NCBI GenBank assembly: GCA_036362985.1
Contig: JAYGXS010000002.1
Location: forward strand, 85,443,565-85,507,564
Direction: 5' to 3'
Source of the DNA: Ligula intestinalis
Taxonomy: Eukaryota > Platyhelminthes > Cestoda > Diphyllobothriidea > Diphyllobothriidae
Length of the DNA: 64,000 nucleotides
The notes under the pieces were generated by a model that worked only from the letters and a program-made list of their open reading frames with translations, was not told the DNA's origin and made no database searches. Positions 32,515-43,570 of this stretch are shown piece by piece. Numbering within the stretch: the first letter of the stretch is position 1; every line of letters starts with the position of its first letter. The position numbers and the translations under genes were made by a program.

Positions 32515-32641
32515 GACTGGAATGGCCATTTCTGGCTTATAAGCCGGCGCAATTCAGTCATACGTTGTGGTATATAATTGGTGGCCGGAAGTCCCTCTCT
32601 TTTTCAGGGTATTTCGCTTTAAACTTAGACACGAGCTCATT
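32515..32641 (-). mobile_element. SINE with hammerhead-like tail (copy 5)
   Basis: Minus strand tail: GACTGAATTGCGCCGGCTTA, then TAAGCCAGAAATGGCCATT and CCAGTC. The stem III palindrome ATGGCCAT and the 3' stem I strand are perfect; CTGATGA is lost. The head is cut down to the GAGCTCGTGT word at 32630-32640. Confidence 0.6.
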
Positions 32642-32654
32642 TTCTTGCTGGTAT

Positions 32655-32801
32655 AGGTCGAGAGATATTGACATGCTCACTGACCGCTAACAAAACTCAC
32701 TTGTCCCGCTTCGCCTTTTACTTGGGCTCTGCACACACACAGATGCTCCAGATGCTGCCAAATCCCGTTTATAAACGAGTGTCAATATCTCCCGACCAAA
32801 A
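32655..32801. repeat. Small element with 18-bp inverted ends
   Basis: GGTCGAGAGATATTGACA at the left and TGTCAATATCTCCCGACC at the right, 17 of 18 positions complementary, about 145 bp apart. A deleted relative with the same ends is at 12792-12836. Size and ends fit a very small MITE, but no target duplication is evident. Confidence 0.5.
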
Positions 32802-32814
32802 ACAGCAAGACAAC

Positions 32815-32925
32815 GTTTGTAAAAATAGTTTGCAAATCCGAGCTTCGAGTGAGGCATTATTTGGGGTTGGCTATGACCAACTGACAACGGCTTTTTCACA
32901 AGAAATGGCCATTCTAGTCTCCGTT
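32815..32925 (+). mobile_element. SINE with hammerhead-like tail (copy 6)
   Basis: Tail at 32875-32920: GACCAACTGACAACGGC, TTTTTCACAAGAAATGGCCA, TTCTAGTC. GAAA and the ATGGCCAT palindrome are kept, CTGATGA is CTGACAA. It is inverted with respect to copy 5. Confidence 0.6.
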
Positions 32926-35517
32926 TTCTTTGCCAAAAATGCTATCTGCCCATATCAACATCATTTATGCATCGCATATCCAGCTCCATTGAAAAGGCAT
33001 AGTCTGAATCAGTGAAACTGACCGTATGCACAATGAAGGATCAGGCACTCGCTTTCCCTTTTGCACTTATCGCTAGGGCACTGACCATTCAGTCAAAGCG
33101 AACAAAATCTACGCCCTTAAATAGACTAACATTGCTTGTTGCTGTAAGGTCTGTCTAAAAAGGAAGAATTACTGTCCGACATACTTATTCACTTTTGTTA
33201 CCTTTTTTAACCAAAATTTTGAACGTGGCGATCGTGCCGTTTCTGCCATAATGCACTGGCAATAAACATGACTGGGAATAAGTTCAGACACCGTAACTGA
33301 AACGACAGAAAGTAGCGACTTATAGTGAACACCAAACGGCTGGTTCCACTGTTCTAACCATGGCAAACTTATGCGAAAAATGTATCGATTTTGGAAGAGA
33401 ATATCAGCTATGATTAAGTGGTTCATTCAACAGTCAAAGCGCTTAGTGGGGTTTGACTGCTGCGCTCTGCACAAATGCTGATCTGTCACCCTTACATATA
33501 CTGAATTATACATTGCCATCGGAGCTTTGAGTATTGGGTGAATTCTGGTGGAGTGAATGTCTGATCACGTGCTATCTAATTAAGTGTGACAGCGGTGCCG
33601 AACTCACTTTCTTGATTTCTTATAATTCTTTATGGTATGTCATCTAGGGCCCATTCCGTATGGTCATATGGCATAAAAAATATTAAAAACATCAGAAATG
33701 TCTGACTGCAAAAAAATAACACAATTGGAAGAAAGCGACATGATAACTGGAATAAGAGTTTACTAAACGTTGCGACTAAAAGGCAAATTGAAATAAACCA
33801 TAAAAGACTGTAGACTTCGGCGACGGAATCAAGCGCAAATCCAAAGCGTCAAACGGCACAAAATATTTTTCTTGTCATAATGTCTCCCCCTATTTCTGAA
33901 TCTGCTTCTTTCCTTGTACAGGAGATCAAACAAGACTGTGCTCAGTTTAAAAGACCGTAAAAGGCCCTGATTTTTATTTTAGAAAGTGGTGCTATTTTAT
34001 TGTCTAATAAGAGAAGTCCAAAGCGGGGCAGCCATAGAGTTTGTAGTCCATGTCACTATAACTCCTTACAAATGACAACCTGAATGACCTCGAAAAAGCA
34101 AAAGGTATTTTGGTTTGAGGGCCACATTTCTGCTTTCTGACGAATAAGTGCCGAAAATAAAGTTTCAGTGGGATGGGATACTCCGAGTATAAAAATACTT
34201 GATGCCATCTAGCAAACAACTTCCAAACAAAAAGTAAAAACTGATAGCATCACCGAAAAGATCCAGACAAAAACGATTTTGTCAATGTTTTAGTTGTGCG
34301 CTAACACAGGAACTTCTAAAATTTATAAAATATAGATATTTTTCACATTTAATTCAAACTTTTCTATCTTACTTGTCGAAGAAGCAGATATTTTTGGAAG
34401 ATTATGGCTCGCAGGCTCATCAAACGAATCACAGTTGCGCTGAAGCGTCTGAAGTATTCGCTGAATGTTCTGTCCTTTCCTAGTCTTAAATATTAAAATA
34501 TAAGGCCAGTTTTTAAATAAGTAAAGGGCCAAATACTTCAAGACCAACCAATGTTTTACAGTTGATGGGCAAAGATAAATTTTTCTAATTAAAAGTATCT
34601 CCCACTTGGACAATTAACAACACTAATGACATCTGCGGAATACTGACAATCTGTAGTTTGCAAAGGCTACTAAATGGATTTGTTATACCATTAACTTATT
34701 TATTTAGTTTAAACTTCCCAAAGCAATATAATGACTAAACTTATTCTTGACACAGTGCTTTAGAAGAAATAATTTACTCTGAATCCCGTTGTTTCAGAAA
34801 AGTGAACGCTATGGGGATCTTAGTCTTAGATTTATAAACTAGCTTAAACAGATAATGCCATCAGCTATACCTTGTTATGTCGATTATTCTCCAGTGTACT
34901 AGCATATAGACGTACAAATGGAGAACTATGTATAAGGATCCAAGGTCCTTCATTGGACTTACTGAAGGAAAAACAGGGATCTCTCAAACAACGGTGCTAA
35001 ATATTCATATATCTCATGCATTCTTGTCGGCTTTTTTCAGATTAGAAAGCGCGTGAAAGTGACTTTATTTTCATCAAAATAAACGGTCAAAGTTTATAAT
35101 CTGGGTGCATAGGGAATTATGCAGGAAAGGAGCTGTAAATTTATTTGAATTCTGTCTCCTCACCGAGGCTTATTAATATTTACTAGCATAAATGCTGAGT
35201 TTATTTTAAATAACAAAACAAAACTAACCATTTTGTCCTCGATATCCGAGTAGGTGATTTGAGAAAACGGAAAAGACCTGCAGGTAAGAAAATATGTTAA
35301 GAAAGGCTGAAATAGACTTCCATAGAAATATCGAAGGGTTTACTTTATTACCTTTGCATGTCGTGACGTTTAGGGGATCAAAAAGATTAAACTGGGCTTA
35401 TTTTGCGCGGAGGTCACGCTAGGTCGTGAGGGAGGGCGACCACCCACGTACCATAAGACACTGCTCTAAATCGAAAGTGACAGGTGAAAAACTAATGTTG
35501 ACTCATAAAGCCACCTC
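32926..35517. other. AT-rich, no gene seen
   Basis: Only short chance frames. No tRNA-like, repeat or splice-supported exon was recognised. Confidence 0.45.
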
Positions 35518-36215
35518 AACACTTTCCATGTGTTCACTTCTATTTTTTTCCTAAAAATTGGCCAAAACAAAGGGAAAATCATGTCGACACAGGGCTTGAC
35601 CTGTCATTTTTTCCTCTCTTCATTTGCATGTAAATTTTATTATGTTTACATTGGTTGGCGTGCTTCGCCCATGACGAAACCGATTTGTATCCCTCTTTGT
35701 TCATTTAAAATGCGATGGCGGAATGAATGCACGAGGTAACGACGGTAGTGCAGTTTTGAAGGCAGTCTGATTTGATCTATATTTGACTAGTGTTCCAAGG
35801 AAATTTATTCACGATGTCGAAAATTACAGTCATTGGCGACTGTGGCATACTTTTAATTCCCGGATGTTGTGAGTTTGTGGAGGATGTTTTTTGCTGAAGA
35901 TTATTGAATGATATTTTCATAAGAAAGCCTATCTCTCTTTCTCTCTGATTCTCAAGATATTATTGTAAATCGATAATCACAGAAAACCAAGGTGACTGAG
36001 AAAAAGACGACTCGACCGCCGGGACAATCATTTCATGCGCCTGACGTTTCAAGATCCGTCGCGGATGCATCATCGGAGATATAGTCAAAGAGCAGTAGCA
36101 GAAAGGGGTCACACATGAAACGCTTTCCACATGTTTCACTTCCCTTTGTTACCTTGAAATTGGCTAAATTGGGGAAATTGGGGAAAATTTTGTCGACGGA
36201 GGCTAAATCTCAATC
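35518..36215 (+). repeat. Repeat R2 with duplicated flank
   Basis: 35641-35910 matches 57562-57850 (TTGGTTGGCGTGCTTCGCCC against TTAGTTGGCCTACTTCGC; ACCGATTTGTATC; GTCATTGGCGA). In addition 35518-35600 matches 36116-36200 (CACTTTCCATGTGTTCACTT, GTCGACACAGG), so the locus holds two overlapping copies. Confidence 0.5.
36037..36078 (-). ncRNA. Hammerhead-like motif, GAAACGTC type
   Basis: Minus strand: CCGATGATGCATCCGCGACG, GATCTTGAAACGTCAGGCGC. Stem II core ATCCG/CGGAT, GAAAC and GTC are present; CTGATGA has one change (CCGATGA). Confidence 0.45.
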
Positions 36216-36219
36216 GCTC

Positions 36220-36960
36220 AGGTAGCTCGACAGTACACGCACACACACGGAAAGGCTGGTATTAGGTGCATTGATTCAGGCCCCGACTTTTATTCTCTAA
36301 AACCGCAAACTCTGCCAAGACCACTCAACTTACTGCCTGGGAGATTGCAAGTCCTGGATTGCGACAACATCGCGGGGCGAGGGAAGGCCATCAGACGAGT
36401 CAGAAGAGTGGATTCTGCCGTCCTTCCTGCCCTGGAACGAAGCCGCGTGACCCCGACGCTTCTTACTGAGGCAGCTAAGGCTTCGAGGAGAGGCACCGAG
36501 CAGACAGCTGGGTTGATAGTAAATAAGTGGCTCATCTGCTACGCGCAGTCCCCCGGCAGTCCAGTCTAGCGCGAAGTCGTTAGCGTTCATGCTGCTGCTA
36601 CTACGAGAGTCAGTCAGTCCGTCAGTCGATAAACTATTTTTTCTGTGCCGCTCTCTTTCTCTCTCTATCCTTTTTTGCTCGCTGTCTGTGTTAACTCACC
36701 TGTTTTATTGCAGGTGCGGGTGTGCGGTTGCAGGCAGCGTTTCAATCAGGGTTTTTGCATCAGCACTGGAGCACGTTCGCACATGCTGTGCTGTTCACAG
36801 AATGGCTTCTTGCGCATCAAACTGTTGCTTCTAGCACCTGTGAGAGCAAGCATGCAGCACACTCCGAGCAGTCTGCAGTGCATACTCCAGTGGATGACGT
36901 GTGCTTGAGCGCTTTTAGTCGAGGGCTCCAGGAGTTTTAACAGATATTTTTCAGGGACTA
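36220..36960 (+). other. GC-rich patch with possible plus-strand exon
   Basis: Distinctly GC-richer and with more CpG than the flanks. A CT-rich tract (about 36650-36700) leads to CACCTGTTTTATTGCAG| at about 36714, a good plus-strand acceptor. After it a frame stays open to a TAA at 36940 (peptide part QAAFQSGFLHQHWSTFAHAV). It may be a promoter or first-exon region, or a repeat not seen elsewhere in the window. No domain is recognised. Confidence 0.25.
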
Positions 36961-39900
36961 AAGAAGCTGTGCCCCTTAACTCCTGCTGGCGGAATCCTAG
37001 CTTGGGTACCAGAAGTTTTTTAAATAATTGAATTTTATGCAACAAAAAATAGCGCGCTATAGATAAACACAGAAATTCACTGATATTTCTTGCTTAGTTT
37101 TGTTTTCTGGGTGTAACAAATTTTAATTATTTATACCTTATAGTTTACTGAGTTTATTGATTATCTAGAAAACAAATGCTTTAGTTAGAAGGCCGTCCAT
37201 ACAGACTTATCTGAGGTTCAACTTACCGTTCTAGCAATGTATAAGTATATTTTGCGGCGCGCACATCTTCAATTAACATGCGCAACAGAAACTTCTGTTA
37301 ATTCCGGAAGTCAAGTTAGGCAAACGAAAGTTTTTGATTAATTCACCATCAGGCGACACAATAATATAAGGGTGGGTAGAGGTAATCAAAAGTTTAAGCA
37401 ACCAATCAATAGTAATTAGGAGGATACGGGGGAAGGTGTAAGGGGATCAAAGAGGTCAGGTTCAAGTCCTAACTGGGGACAAGAGAGGGGACAGGTTAAG
37501 GGTGGAGGGGAGAATAAGTGGTCCAAAAAATTAGGTCGTGTCGTCCGTCGTCCTGGGCTCAAATTTTATTCGGATGTGTGAGGATGCAAGGTGTCATCGT
37601 CTCGTGACGGCTTGAGTGGCCCGGGAATTTTTGCTGTCGGGGCCTTGTCACTGTTTCGCGTCAGTTTATCTCATTAAGTTTGCTTCAATAATTCATATCA
37701 CAGTCGGTTTTCAGTTTTGTTTTTGGTTAATTAATTTGCTTCCTATTTTTATTTAAATTTTATATTATTTTTAATCAAGCGAATTTAGCCTAATTTAGTT
37801 TACATCAAATTATTTTTGTTGAAGTAAGTTATCTTTTATTTACTTATCTCCCGATATTCGCATAATTGCAGATTTCGATTATGGTGTGCTTTTTTGTTGA
37901 CAAACTTAAGGGCGTTTAAATAATCATTCCTGTTATTTCTGCATTTATGAACTCCATTTTTCGATTAATATTGCCTAACCTTTGTAGTGCCCAGGCTGTT
38001 TACTCCTTATCACACCGGGCCCTGTATTACAGACTGATAGGGCTTTTGGGTGCTGATCTGGGACCCGAAGTAGAATTCTACCCTCCTGCTGATTAGAAAT
38101 GAACTCCGGACTTGGTAGAAATGAGAAGCAAAGGAGGTGTGAATGGCTGCTGCAATGTTAAACCCCATATCCAAAGTGACTGCGGTTGGCTGTACTGTAG
38201 CGACAGTCGCTAAGGCAGGTCTCACTATTAAACATACACACCCAGAAGTATTTTCACAAAGCAGACTGCGTGAAAGCTCAAAGTGCCGAAACGTTCAAGC
38301 GCATGGACAGATGCAAGGCTTCGATCGCAATGAACACATGCCATTTTTAGTACTTTCTATGAGAACGTAAATCTCCCTTGCAGCGGTACACTCAGGCCAA
38401 TGCAGGTAAACTTATCCAAACAGCAAACGACTTTACAAGCTTGCAAGGTAAAGTGTACAGTGTTGGAAGCAACGACACAACTGTTAATGTCTTCCAGCAT
38501 TTTAACAACACTGCAGTCAGGTGATGAGTTCAGAAAAGGTCTTAACCATGCATTTATAATGCAGAACAGCTAGTTCTAAACCAAAAGTGCCAACTGGCCT
38601 GCTTTTAACGCATGGAAGCAGATGAGTTTACATGCACCATTTAATGAAAGACTAGGGTTTCAGATAGCGAAAATAAATACTACCATACACATGTGAGACT
38701 TAAAGTCTTGCTTTGGTTTGAGTACGATCAGATTGACCAACAGAGGTGATACGTTAAAGGTATATTACGTAGAGATTGGGATCAACTTTAGGTTCGCAAG
38801 TCGCAGGAGAAATATGACGTTCAGGAAGAAACGAGACCGTTTAGAGGTAAACCGATGATCGTTGTCTCTCCAATGTAATAGTCAAAGACCTCTGATTACT
38901 CAAGTGACCATGGCAGCGCCAAGTGGACGACGCATTGCTGCTTTGGTACAATTGAATAGAGGCACTTAGAAGCAGAAAATAAATGGTAGAAAAACGAGAA
39001 CACTTAACATCCATCCACTTCCTCAAATTAAACAACTGATGTTCGAAGCTAACCACCAAATGTACACAACACCGAAAGATCGATCACGGAAGTTAAGGAA
39101 GACTATGCCATGTTTAATAAACTTTAAATGCATCTAACAGGCCCGGAAAGATAAGTAGTGCAGATATAGTTTCGGCAAATTAGGCTAACAGAATGCCTTG
39201 CTTAGTTACTTATCAAATATTATTCAAAATCATACAAAACCCGTGCTATTTTATAGTCATTATGGAAGTTTATAAAAATCTTACTGCTGTAACTGTAGTC
39301 CTTTGTTGACAAATTCAGTATTATCGGCAACGTAAGTACACACTGAGGCTCACCAAGTCATAAATACATCACGAATAGACGAACTTTGTGTCAAAGTCTC
39401 CACCATTTAAACACTGCCCCTTATGGTTATTTTATGCGCATACAAAATTGTAAGTAATAGACTGACTTTTCGGGCATTGCTCATTTTTGTAAGACATGAT
39501 ATACGAGATATTCATTATTTGCTTTCTGTGGCCTAAAGGATATTTTCTATCTCATTGAGACAGCGCAGGAAGGACAAACAGAGAAAATACTCAGATTGGA
39601 TTTGGAAAAATATATATGCTTCAGAATTTGTGCAATATTATTCGTTTAATCCCTTTAAGTAACTCTTCAAATACAGCTTCTAAGCGGTATCCCTCCCTCC
39701 TGCAAACACGTAATTTAAAAATTTTAAAAACAGGCTACACCAACGACAAATGCCCTTACTTTCTGCTACCTCTTATTCCAAGATCAGCCAAGAGGCATAT
39801 GCAGATGAATAACACAACTACTTCTATCTAAGGAACCAATCATTTAAGTGGATGAGCAGACGAATAGATCGGTAAACATTCACACTGACATGCGATGTCG

Positions 39901-40247
39901 CGCGAACTGAAACTTGAAGTCAGAGGTACACCAGTTACCCGTAATGCGTCCAGTGTCACGCCCAATTACATCGAAATTGCCAGCAAAACTCCATTCTGGC
40001 AGTTATCTCGAGAAAGCAGGTTTTTTATGGAATAATGTTAGTTTGCAGTCGCAATTTGCACTCATTTTGAATGCACCAGTTACATGAAACTTCTGAGCAG
40101 ATTAAGGAATCGAGTTTAACATAAAAGTAGGTGAACTATAGTGGGCATAGGCCAGTAAAATGTCAAGCTTCATCAGGTCGTCAAGAGGAAAGAAACAGCA
40201 ACTAAAAGGATGACGAAAGGGAGGCAATTGTAGTTGTTGACGCCAAT
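36961..40247. other. AT-rich, no gene seen
   Basis: 37235-37285 resembles the middle of the MITE at 19888-20408 (GCGGCGCGCACATCTTC). Otherwise only chance frames. Confidence 0.45.
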
Positions 40248-40938
40248 TTACCGTCAGTGAAGTCGGAGTTCGTTCGGGATCATAAACAGTTATAAGTGTA
40301 GCGTGTTTTTTCCTGGCAAAGGGTCGTGGCGACCCTGCTTCTTCTTCCGATCGGTTCGTCGTTTGTTTCTCTTTGGTTGCAATTCTTACGTTCAGTTTGG
40401 TCTTGTTCTATCCTCTGCTCACATAATGGTGTAACACTTTGTAGGCTGTGGGAAGCTCTAGCTTTCTTTTGACAGAGATGACATCTGAGTAGCATGCCTC
40501 AAGTGTCAATCTGTCGGCTTTTGAGGTTCCTTGGCTTACGCTGGCTGCACCAAGAGTATCGAATTTGTCACCAGTCTCTCTGATGTGTGCTGCAGGCTAG
40601 TCTTAAAGCCGCTAGTTTTTGTTCATGTAGCTGGGTCTGTAATTTTTGGCATGTCTGTCCAACGTTAGTACCGTCCCCGTTGTCGCAACGTAACTTGTAG
40701 ACAAATTCGAAAGTTTCGATAGGAGGAAGTCTATCTGTAGTTTGCATCACACGCCATTACGTGAGAAAGGACAAAACAAAGTCCAACCGAACATAAGAAC
40801 TGCAAGCGAATAGAACCCAACAAATAATCAACCGTAAGAGGAGGCCTGATCACCAGGACCTTGTACCTGGGGGACAAAACGCTATAATAATAACTGATTA
40901 TGACCCCAAATGACCTCCGACTTCACTGACGGTTAATT
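40248..40938 (-). mobile_element. PLE endonuclease fragment inside inverted repeats
   Basis: Imperfect inverted repeats of about 65 bp (40248-40315 and 40868-40938, sharing CCGTCAGTGAAGTCGGAG) enclose a minus-strand frame at 40568-40750 with TFEFVYKLRCDNGDG, TNVGQTCQKLQTQLHEQK, a third type of GIY-YIG block (the Y-I-G reads N-V-G here). Stops precede the C-terminal part (40280-40495). A hammerhead-like motif lies outside at 41075-41114. Confidence 0.6.
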
Positions 40939-41074
40939 AACGTATACCACCATGATTTTTCCCCACCCCATCCTTTTTAATTGCTGTTTCTTACCCAATG
41001 ACGACCTGATGACATATGACAGTTTATAGGCCTACGCCCACTTTAATTACCCTCCTTTTGGTCTCTACTTTTTA

Positions 41075-41114
41075 TCTCTGGTGATCGACTCCTGTAAGTG
41101 TTCAAAAGCTCAGG
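41075..41114 (+). ncRNA. Degenerate hammerhead-like motif (AGCT type)
   Basis: CTCTGGTGATCGACTCCTG, TAAGTGTTCAAAAGCTCAGG. CTGATGA has one change and GAAA reads AAAA. Related to 31731-31770; the tail continues with a CTGGTGATCCAAATG word. Confidence 0.4.
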
Positions 41115-41159
41115 TCAAAAAACCCATTGATCTGGTGATCCAAATGTCTCCATCTTTGT

Positions 41160-42295
41160 CTATGAATGTTATATGTCAAGTAATCGTAGTCTTCTTCCTT
41201 ATCTATGTAAATACCTGGAACGCAACCGTTTTCATTAATTCAAAAATGAATAATTTTTGACAGTTTTTCAGCTAAGGCCGCGAACATAAAACAGTAATTT
41301 GATTGAAGAAGCGGTGTATGCATTCGGAGATACGGATGAATAATTGTAAATAAACATTAAAAAATGCAGATGCCCGAAAGCAATATTCTTACACTGTCAT
41401 TGACAGAAAGCTTCTGGAGCTCACGTAGAGTCTCGAATGTTAGAGGTTAATTACTGATTCTAGTGACATTCTGCATCCGTCAGGTGTTTCGTGAAAAGCG
41501 GATGCATAATGTTAGCTTCTTCAAGTTCGTATGCTTCTAACTACGATGATTGAATAAATCGCAGGCTTCTTTTCGAATCTGCGGGTTATTTGCACTTTAG
41601 TGGAAGTGCTGGGTTGCTTATTGGATTTCGTCGTTTTTTTTGCTTTGTTTGTTTAAATCAGTGTGCAAATTTACCTTCTAGGCGTCCTAAACCGTGCGCC
41701 CTTATGAGATGCTCGTTTCTACTAACGAAACGAAACTGTTAAGTCTACTCTTAAGGCCTTATCTGTTTACGTGAAGTGCTTCTGCAGCTCATTTATAGGC
41801 AGATTTTGAGTCTCGTACCTCGGCCCAGGCTAAAATCTATCTTTTCTTTTAAAATTAGCATTCCAACACCCTCTTTGGCCTTTAAATGACAACTGCGTCT
41901 CATCCAGTGGGCATTACCTCTTCCTGTGAGTCACAAGATGCGTGATTTAGACTTGTTCATCTAAAATAAACCAATTTTTTGTCATTTCATTATCGAAGAC
42001 AAAGCCCGGGCCCTCACAAAAGTACCTTCGTACTCACCATTTAAAACTTCAAACCAGAAACCTTTCTCCATTCAGTAAAGGTTTTCTGTCAGTAAATGTA
42101 AGTTCCCGCGAGTCTAAGCGGCAGCATTTCTGCTCACTTATGAAGGCTGCAGACATTTGCTTTACAATAAATAACTGCTTATGCACAAGCGGCTTTCTAA
42201 CGCAAGGTCTGTGTTTCTGCACGGTAAATATAGATAGCACCACACACCAAGTTTCGTATAGCTCAGCATAGCCAGGCTATGAGTTCTTTATTTAC
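41160..42295. other. AT-rich, no gene seen
   Basis: No coding or repeat signal recognised upstream or downstream of the exon candidate at 42296-42427. Confidence 0.4.
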
Positions 42296-42427
42296 CATAT
42301 TTCGCCAAAAATCTCAAATCGATCAGCTTTCTCTGGGGGTATAAAGCTTAGAAGAACGTGAGCAAGCATTGTGGCGATGTTCTCAGTAAGACAATCAGAA
42401 AACATTCTTTGAGCAAACTGCTGCATT
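42296..42427 (-). CDS. Exon candidate, 132 nt, unknown protein
   Basis: A very good acceptor (CATTTTTTACTTGGCCTAG|) precedes an open segment starting AATGCAGCAG and ending GAAATATG|GTAAAT. The peptide (MQQFAQRMFSDCLTENIAT, then MLAHVLLSFIPPEKADRF and EIFGEI) has the mixed, amphipathic look of folded protein, unlike the low-complexity chance frames nearby. As an internal exon it is phase 2-2. Alternatively the frame ends at once with TGG TAA, followed by an overlapping AATAAA, which would make it a last exon. Its phase does not fit the repeat-exon gene directly. The protein is not recognised. Confidence 0.4.
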
Positions 42428-43261
42428 CTAGGCCAAGTAAAAAATGATACAGTCACCAGTAAGCCTACAGCACCAGCCGATGATTGGCTGATAATTGGCA
42501 ATATCCGCTGCTCGTTCTGTTGATGGTATTACTTCTGGTGGACTTAGTGGACTTAAAAGTTGGCTGTGATTAGGTCTTATTACTGATATTAACTAGTTCC
42601 CAAACGCATACCTCAATTTCGATGCAACAAATTATGGACTAACAAGACCAATTACCATCGTCATAGCCAGCGATCAAAGGAAAAATTGAAAAAATAGACC
42701 TGGAAGTATTAAAAGCAAACAAAACGAGGCTGTACCCATTGCCCTTTAGGGTGCGTGTGCTTAATATAGCACTATTTGGGGTCTAGAGAAGTAATTATTC
42801 CTGCACAAGGCAAACCTTTCATCATCTGGACCACCCCATTTTATTATGGTCTGAAGAAGAGCTTCCTTGCGTGCACAAGACGAACATTTTTTGCAGTTGA
42901 GTTTTTTTGGTACAACGGGAAAAATGAGATGCTAGTCTGAAAAGTAAGAGTTGCCTTTGGTTATTGAAAATATTCTGATTACGTGCAGAAAAAATCAGGA
43001 CACTTCGCATAACTAGAGTAATTTTATTCAATTGAGCAAAATATCTAGAGGATTATGACATAAATATGAGGAAACAGAGGAAAAACCAGGACGAAATGTA
43101 ATAGCTAATACTCTGTTCCGATTCTGTGTTTTGCTAAAGATCTCCAAAACATAGAACACTGATATCTGTTGCCCTGAAAAACTCTTAATTTTTAATTCGA
43201 CAAAGCAAAATTATTCAAAACTGAAAGTATCAAAGAGATTTTAAATTGATCCAAGTGTGAA
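42428..43261. other. No feature recognised
   Basis: AT-rich sequence without support for genes. Confidence 0.4.
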
Positions 43262-43570
43262 AAACGTTGCGGCGTTCGGCGGCATTTACACTCGCATAGT
43301 AGAGAAGGCCCTCTCGCGAAGGCAATGCTCTCCAAGTTGAGCTAAGAATGCCACGCTTCACACTGTGATTTTAATCACATTGGATCGATTTTACCAGCCC
43401 ACCTTTACCGCTCGTATGGAACCCACCAGTACGGAAAACTAAGCTGACTGCCCAAGTAGGATTTCCTAAGCAATCATCGAGAATCCACTAGAATGTCTAG
43501 TAGGTTGACTTATTATAAAGGAGGTCTGGCAACTTTGCCTAATTTTAAGTTGACCCAATTTTTCCTATTT
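43262..43570 (-). mobile_element. tRNA-related SINE, second family (copy 4)
   Basis: Minus strand: GCATTCTTAGCTCAACTTGG and AGAGCATTGCC (A-box region), preceded by TGGTAAAATCGATCCAATGT, GTGGGTTCCATACGAGCGG and AATTGGGTCAAC, matching 25880-26190 and 16750-17025. Confidence 0.55.

Noticed and set aside
38841..39059. Exon with SLTITLERQRSS on the minus strand
   Set aside because: The donor (GTTTAC) and acceptor are weak and the flanks have stops.
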